The position numbers were made by a program, and so were the translations under genes. This document shows positions 60,351 through 64,000 of a stretch of DNA of 64,000 bases, in pieces; within the stretch, counting starts at the first letter, position 1, and each line of letters opens with the position of its first letter. Origin of the DNA: Lachnospiraceae bacterium NE2001 (GTDB lineage: Bacteria > Bacillota > Clostridia > Lachnospirales > Lachnospiraceae); contig FOEK01000003.1 of the NCBI GenBank assembly GCA_900110635.1, positions 1 through 64,000 of the forward strand. Direction: 5' to 3'. A model generated the notes under the pieces. It did not search any database. It was not told the DNA's origin and saw only the letters and a program-made list of their open reading frames with translations.

Positions 60351-63056
60351 ATGAGACGAACTTTTTCAGGAGTACTTGCAACAATGATGATCCTCAGCCT
60401 TCTTGGCCCTGTGGATAGCTATGCAAAGACTAATGAAGATAGTACAACCAAGGCAAATGATTACATACTTGCGACTGATACGGATTCTGACCAGTCTGTG
60501 AGCCGTACGCTAGATGAAAAGACTATGGTAAAGGCAGAGGATGGACAGGGTGAACCATTAGAGCCTACAACTGAAGTTGTAACTACATATACAGCAACTG
60601 CTGAAAAAAATGAAGATGGCAGCATAAAGAAGACTCAGGTAGAAGGATATAAAGATCCTGCGGAAGAATATACAAAGGAAAATGAGAGAGTTGCTGAGGG
60701 TACAAAGGATACTACATCAGACAGAATCCATTATCTGAATCTTGACGATGGTGAGAGCAATTATACCAGTGACGCTATCATAATTGAGAGCAACGGCCAC
60801 TTTGGTCTTATCGATGCTTCCAACCTGAACGGTGACACAGCTCAGGTTCCTAATACTGCGGTTGGTGCTTCAGCATCTGGAAAACTTGTTCTGGATTATC
60901 TTGAGGCTCTTGGCGTTGAGCATCTTGATTTCGTAATCGGAACTCACAGTCATTCCGATCATATGGGCGGAATCCCTGACATCGTAAAAGAGATGGAGAA
61001 TGTTTACGGAACTAAGACAACGACTCCAACCAGCACAGTTGATCAGAACAACAACACTCTTCATTACTATACCGATGGCAAAGAGGGTGATGTAGTAACT
61101 AATGAAGATGAATTGGCTGCCATAAATGAAATAGATGAGCAGGAACCAACAACAGGGGATCCTGTTACAGATACAGAGAATCCAGTGAAGCTTACTCTTG
61201 TTGATGAGAATACAACTTATATATACAAGAGCTATACTGTCAATACCGAAGAGGATGGCAAGGGCTGGAAGAACAGCGATTACTTCAAGGCTGCTGAGAA
61301 AGCTATGGAAGGTACAAACAAGCTTCTTGTTGATAAGAAAGACAAGACAGCTATGGATAAGATTGGTGCATCATTTTCTGATGGTGGTACCGCCGCTGAT
61401 ACAACTGATGATTATATCAGCTTCAAGTTCGGTGATTTCAATATATCACTGTACAACTTGATCTCCAGATCATCAACAGATGAAAATGCTAACTCTATAG
61501 TTACTTATGTTGAGAAGTCAGGCACAAAGACAGTGCTTCTTGCTGACCTGGATGTGTATAATTCTCTGGAGCAGAGTATATCCAAGGCAATTGTAGCTGA
61601 CCACGGTACACCTCAGGTTGTAAAGCTTGGACACCACGGATTTACTGCTTCCACAAGTAAGGAACTGATTGATACATTTAACGCAAAATATGCAATCGTT
61701 CAGACAGAGAATAAGGACCTCAGTTCCTACTCACCTTTCTACAATTATATGAAGAAGAAGGGTACGGTAATTTACAGAACTCTTGATCAGACAGGTTCAC
61801 AGTCCATAGTTCAGGATATGACCGGTGCGCTGGCATTTAAGAACGGTTCTATAAGTGAACTGGATGAGGGCGTTGAGGAGTATCAGTTCGCAAATGAACA
61901 CAAGATTTGTAAGAAATATTACAAGATTTATACAATAACCAAGACTACGAAAACCTTTGTAGGAGAAGTTGAAACTGAAGAACCTGTAATTGAGGAATAT
62001 GATGTAATTCGAAATTTTTATGAAAATGAAGTAGATGACGAGCTTGTCAGTGTTTCCAGATACACAGCTATCGAATATGGTGCGACTCCAACTGTCTGGA
62101 CCTGGGGCGCTAAGGAAGGCCGCTGGTACAAGTGGTGGAAGAACTGGAATAACTATGATTGGGTATTTGTAAATGCAGATGGTACAAATGCTGTCGGCTG
62201 GACCAAGATCAACGGTAAGCTTTACCTCTTTGATAAAGATGGTTTAATGCAGCACGGTTTCCAGAAGTATGAGGGTAGCACAGTATACCTGCTTCCTAAG
62301 GATAACGGTGATCAGCCTGAGGGTTCACCTGCTATAGGTTGGACACTTATTGATGACAAATGGTACTATTTCGATGCAGACGGCAAGGGTCGCAACGGCT
62401 GGTGCAGTTCAGGCGGCAATTGGTACTATATTGAGGACGGTCTGATGGTAACTGGCATCAAGGAGATTAAGGGCGTTGCCTACAACTTTGGTTCCGATGG
62501 AAAGCTCCAGACTGGCTTTGTGAAACACGGTGGAGATACATTTTATATTACTGGTAGTGGTCAGTACGCAACAGGCTGGTTCGAGGTTGGCTCAACCTGG
62601 TACTGTGCAGATGATGAAGGAAAACTCAAGAAGTCACAGTGGGTTGGCGGCTACTGGCTTGACGGCAACGGTGCCTGGTCTTATGAGGGAGTTGGTGCTT
62701 GGAAATGTAATTCCAAGGGCTGGTGGTATCAGGATTCCAAGGGCTGGTACCCTTCAAACTGCTGGCAGATGATAGACGGAAAGTGGTATTTCTTTAATGC
62801 AAGCGGATATATGGCTTGCAACGAGTGGCGCGGTGGCTGCTGGCTGAATGGTGACGGTTCCTGGACATATCCACACCTTGGTTCCTGGAATTCAAATAGT
62901 TCGGGCTGGTGGTTCAGTGATGAGTCAGGCTGGTATGCGCATAGCTCTTGGCAGAAGATAAATGGTACCTGGTACTACTTCAAGGCAGACGGCTATATGG
63001 CTACTAACACAACCATCGACGGCTATTACGTAGACGCATCCGGCGCTTGCAAATAG
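60351..63056 (+). CDS. Secreted metallo-beta-lactamase-fold hydrolase with C-terminal wall-binding repeats
   Basis: A 901-residue surface protein. ATG 60351 has GGAGAG upstream and begins a signal peptide (MRRTFSGVLATMMILSLLG, cleaved near YAK). An acidic linker leads to an MBL-fold domain (about 120-500): the metal motif THSHSDHMGG at 198-207, further ligands in DLDVYNS and LGHHGFTAS near 427. The C-terminal third (about 582-901) carries at least ten choline-binding-type aromatic repeats (GWxxxxGxWYYxxxxG). This order, MBL domain plus choline-binding repeats, resembles pneumococcal phosphorylcholine esterase Pce/CbpE, which also has an MBL fold, and also ComEC-type hydrolases. A role in trimming wall polymer decorations is inferred. 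Confidence 0.85.
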   Translation: MRRTFSGVLATMMILSLLGPVDSYAKTNEDSTTKANDYILATDTDSDQSVSRTLDEKTMVKAEDGQGEPLEPTTEVVTTYTATAEKNEDGSIKKTQVEGYKDPAEEYTKENERVAEGTKDTTSDRIHYLNLDDGESNYTSDAIIIESNGHFGLIDASNLNGDTAQVPNTAVGASASGKLVLDYLEALGVEHLDFVIGTHSHSDHMGGIPDIVKEMENVYGTKTTTPTSTVDQNNNTLHYYTDGKEGDVVTNEDELAAINEIDEQEPTTGDPVTDTENPVKLTLVDENTTYIYKSYTVNTEEDGKGWKNSDYFKAAEKAMEGTNKLLVDKKDKTAMDKIGASFSDGGTAADTTDDYISFKFGDFNISLYNLISRSSTDENANSIVTYVEKSGTKTVLLADLDVYNSLEQSISKAIVADHGTPQVVKLGHHGFTASTSKELIDTFNAKYAIVQTENKDLSSYSPFYNYMKKKGTVIYRTLDQTGSQSIVQDMTGALAFKNGSISELDEGVEEYQFANEHKICKKYYKIYTITKTTKTFVGEVETEEPVIEEYDVIRNFYENEVDDELVSVSRYTAIEYGATPTVWTWGAKEGRWYKWWKNWNNYDWVFVNADGTNAVGWTKINGKLYLFDKDGLMQHGFQKYEGSTVYLLPKDNGDQPEGSPAIGWTLIDDKWYYFDADGKGRNGWCSSGGNWYYIEDGLMVTGIKEIKGVAYNFGSDGKLQTGFVKHGGDTFYITGSGQYATGWFEVGSTWYCADDEGKLKKSQWVGGYWLDGNGAWSYEGVGAWKCNSKGWWYQDSKGWYPSNCWQMIDGKWYFFNASGYMACNEWRGGCWLNGDGSWTYPHLGSWNSNSSGWWFSDESGWYAHSSWQKINGTWYYFKADGYMATNTTIDGYYVDASGACK

Positions 63057-63132
63057 GCTTCTCCTTGAGAGGAAGCTGACTGATGAGGTTTCATCCTGGT
63101 TGTTTCGAATAATATAAAGTAGGAAAAATAGT

Positions 63133-63831
63133 ATGATATTAGACGGTTCCTGGTATTCAGAGTTTGCTGAAACATTTGAAAAATGTTTCCTAAGGGACAA
63201 CAGATATAAGCTCCTTCTCAGCGGAATCGGTGTCACCATCAAGGTGGCGCTGCTGGCTGCATTTATGGGACTTATTATCGGTTTCCTGATAGCGCTCTGT
63301 AACCTTTCAAAAAAGAAAATACTGAACGTGATCGGCAAGGTTTACACCGATGTAATCCGTGGAACCCCGTCGGTTACACAGCTTATGATCATCTACTTTG
63401 TAGTGTTCGCGACTGTAAATTGGCCGAAATGGATAATTGCTGCAATAGCATTTTCCATTAACTCTGGTGCCTATGTGTCTGAGATAATCCGTGCGGGAAT
63501 CCTATCTATCGATAAGGGACAGACCGAGGCGGGACGTTCTCTTGGACTCAGCAAGACACAGACTATGATGAGCATCATCGTGCCACAGGCGGTGAAGAAC
63601 ATCTTCCCGGCAATGTGTAACGAGTTCATCACCCTTATTAAGGAGACAGCGATTGTTGGTTACGTTGGACTGGTAGATATACAGAAGGCCGGAGACTTTA
63701 TCAAGAGTGCGACTTACGAGGCATTTATGCCGCTGATAGCAACGGCGATAATATACTTTGTGCTTATCAAGATACTTACACTCGCTCTCGGCGCAGCGGA
63801 AAAGAGCCTCCGCAAATCCGACAAGCGTTAA
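63133..63831 (+). CDS. Amino acid ABC transporter permease
   Basis: The membrane subunit of a polar amino acid importer (HisM/GlnP family). The 232-residue protein has about five hydrophobic segments and the EAA-loop SLGLSKTQTMMSIIVPQAVKNI (EAGRSLGLSKTQ...), plus IRGTPSVTQLMIIYF near the N-terminal third. The ATPase gene follows after 29 bases. The substrate-binding protein gene, if linked, lies beyond the window. Substrate is not assignable from sequence alone. Confidence 0.93.
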   Translation: MILDGSWYSEFAETFEKCFLRDNRYKLLLSGIGVTIKVALLAAFMGLIIGFLIALCNLSKKKILNVIGKVYTDVIRGTPSVTQLMIIYFVVFATVNWPKWIIAAIAFSINSGAYVSEIIRAGILSIDKGQTEAGRSLGLSKTQTMMSIIVPQAVKNIFPAMCNEFITLIKETAIVGYVGLVDIQKAGDFIKSATYEAFMPLIATAIIYFVLIKILTLALGAAEKSLRKSDKR

Positions 63832-63860
63832 TTTGAAAAACCTGAAAAAAGGAATATGCT

Positions 63861-64000
63861 ATGATAATGGTTAAGGACCTCCGCAAGAGCTTTAATGGTA
63901 ACCTGGTTCTGAGGGGGATAGATGAAAATATAGAAGAAGGTGAGGTTGTGGTTGTTATCGGTCCATCCGGTTCCGGTAAGAGCACATTCCTGAGATGCCT
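63861..64000 (+). CDS. Amino acid ABC transporter ATP-binding protein (truncated by window end)
   Basis: Only the first 46 codons are present. The sequence reads MIMVKDLRKSFNGNLVLRG and contains Walker A GPSGSGKSTFLRC, matching the GlnQ/HisP family. It pairs with the permease just upstream. ATG 63861 is taken as the start (AAAAAAGGAA upstream), with ATG 63867 as an alternative. Confidence 0.92.
   Translation, partial: MIMVKDLRKSFNGNLVLRGIDENIEEGEVVVVIGPSGSGKSTFLRC

Overview
This window looks like a chromosomal segment of a low-to-moderate G+C anaerobic Firmicute, most likely of the family Lachnospiraceae (Butyrivibrio/Pseudobutyrivibrio/Roseburia-like). That placement is an inference. It rests on choline-binding-type cell wall repeats on secreted enzymes, rubrerythrin, a SufCBDSU iron-sulfur operon, a T-box leader, a Firmicute-type 6S RNA, DnaD/DnaI-type replication proteins, a c-di-GMP-I riboswitch, and ribosome binding sites of the AGGAGG type. 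No rRNA, tRNA, CRISPR array or complete insertion sequence was found.

Layout. 1-9.1 kb: GDP-rhamnose-type sugar nucleotide genes (gmd, rmd), a large glycosyltransferase, rfbA, and a three-part autolysin (amidase, wall-binding repeats, glucosaminidase) whose promoter has a WalR-like box. 9.2-18.4 kb: a T-box leader, then an aspS-gatC gene fusion, gatA and gatB, which run with no visible terminator into rfbB, a lipid-linked sugar transferase, a glycosyltransferase and an LCP protein. 18.4-21.2 kb: 6S RNA, a YihY/BrkB membrane protein and gltX. 21.3-25.6 kb: an AT-rich nuclease-helicase (DUF2075-like) gene, possibly a defence gene, and a membrane protein with Pro/Gln repeats. 25.8-32.4 kb: a HAD phosphatase, a c-di-GMP riboswitch with a small acidic protein, a GH3 beta-glucosidase, azlCD, a CmpB-like membrane protein and rubrerythrin. 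32.4-34.3 kb: a long structured non-coding region, a small XRE regulator and an alternative sigma factor. 34.5-40.2 kb: pyrC, a GTPase, and an SbcD/SbcC-like pair that has lost most catalytic residues. 40.2-45.7 kb: sufC-sufB-sufD, a 49-residue Cys-rich membrane protein, sufS, sufU. 45.8-51.8 kb: a VanY-like peptidase, then prs, a dnaC/dnaI-like gene, dnaD and murC on the minus strand. 52-58.9 kb: ilvE, a lipoprotein, an ABC polysaccharide exporter, uppP, and rpmG-secE-nusG-rplK-rplA. 59-64 kb: glycerate kinase (minus), a surface metallo-hydrolase with wall-binding repeats, and the start of an amino acid ABC transporter.

Two themes link the genes. One is the cell envelope: nucleotide sugars, glycosyltransferases, LCP ligase, exporter, UppP, MurC and wall hydrolases. 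The other is information processing: Asn-tRNA made by transamidation with AspRS tethered to GatC, GluRS, ribosomal proteins, NusG, a sigma factor and 6S RNA. A family of palindromic elements with a GGGGAC(G/A)G core is scattered between genes and often doubles as a terminator.

The observations most worth following are the AspRS-GatC fusion under an Asn-type T-box, the catalytically degenerate SbcD/SbcC-like pair, the c-di-GMP riboswitch in front of an unknown acidic small protein, the Cys-rich small protein inside the suf cluster, and the nuclease-helicase gene at 21.3 kb.
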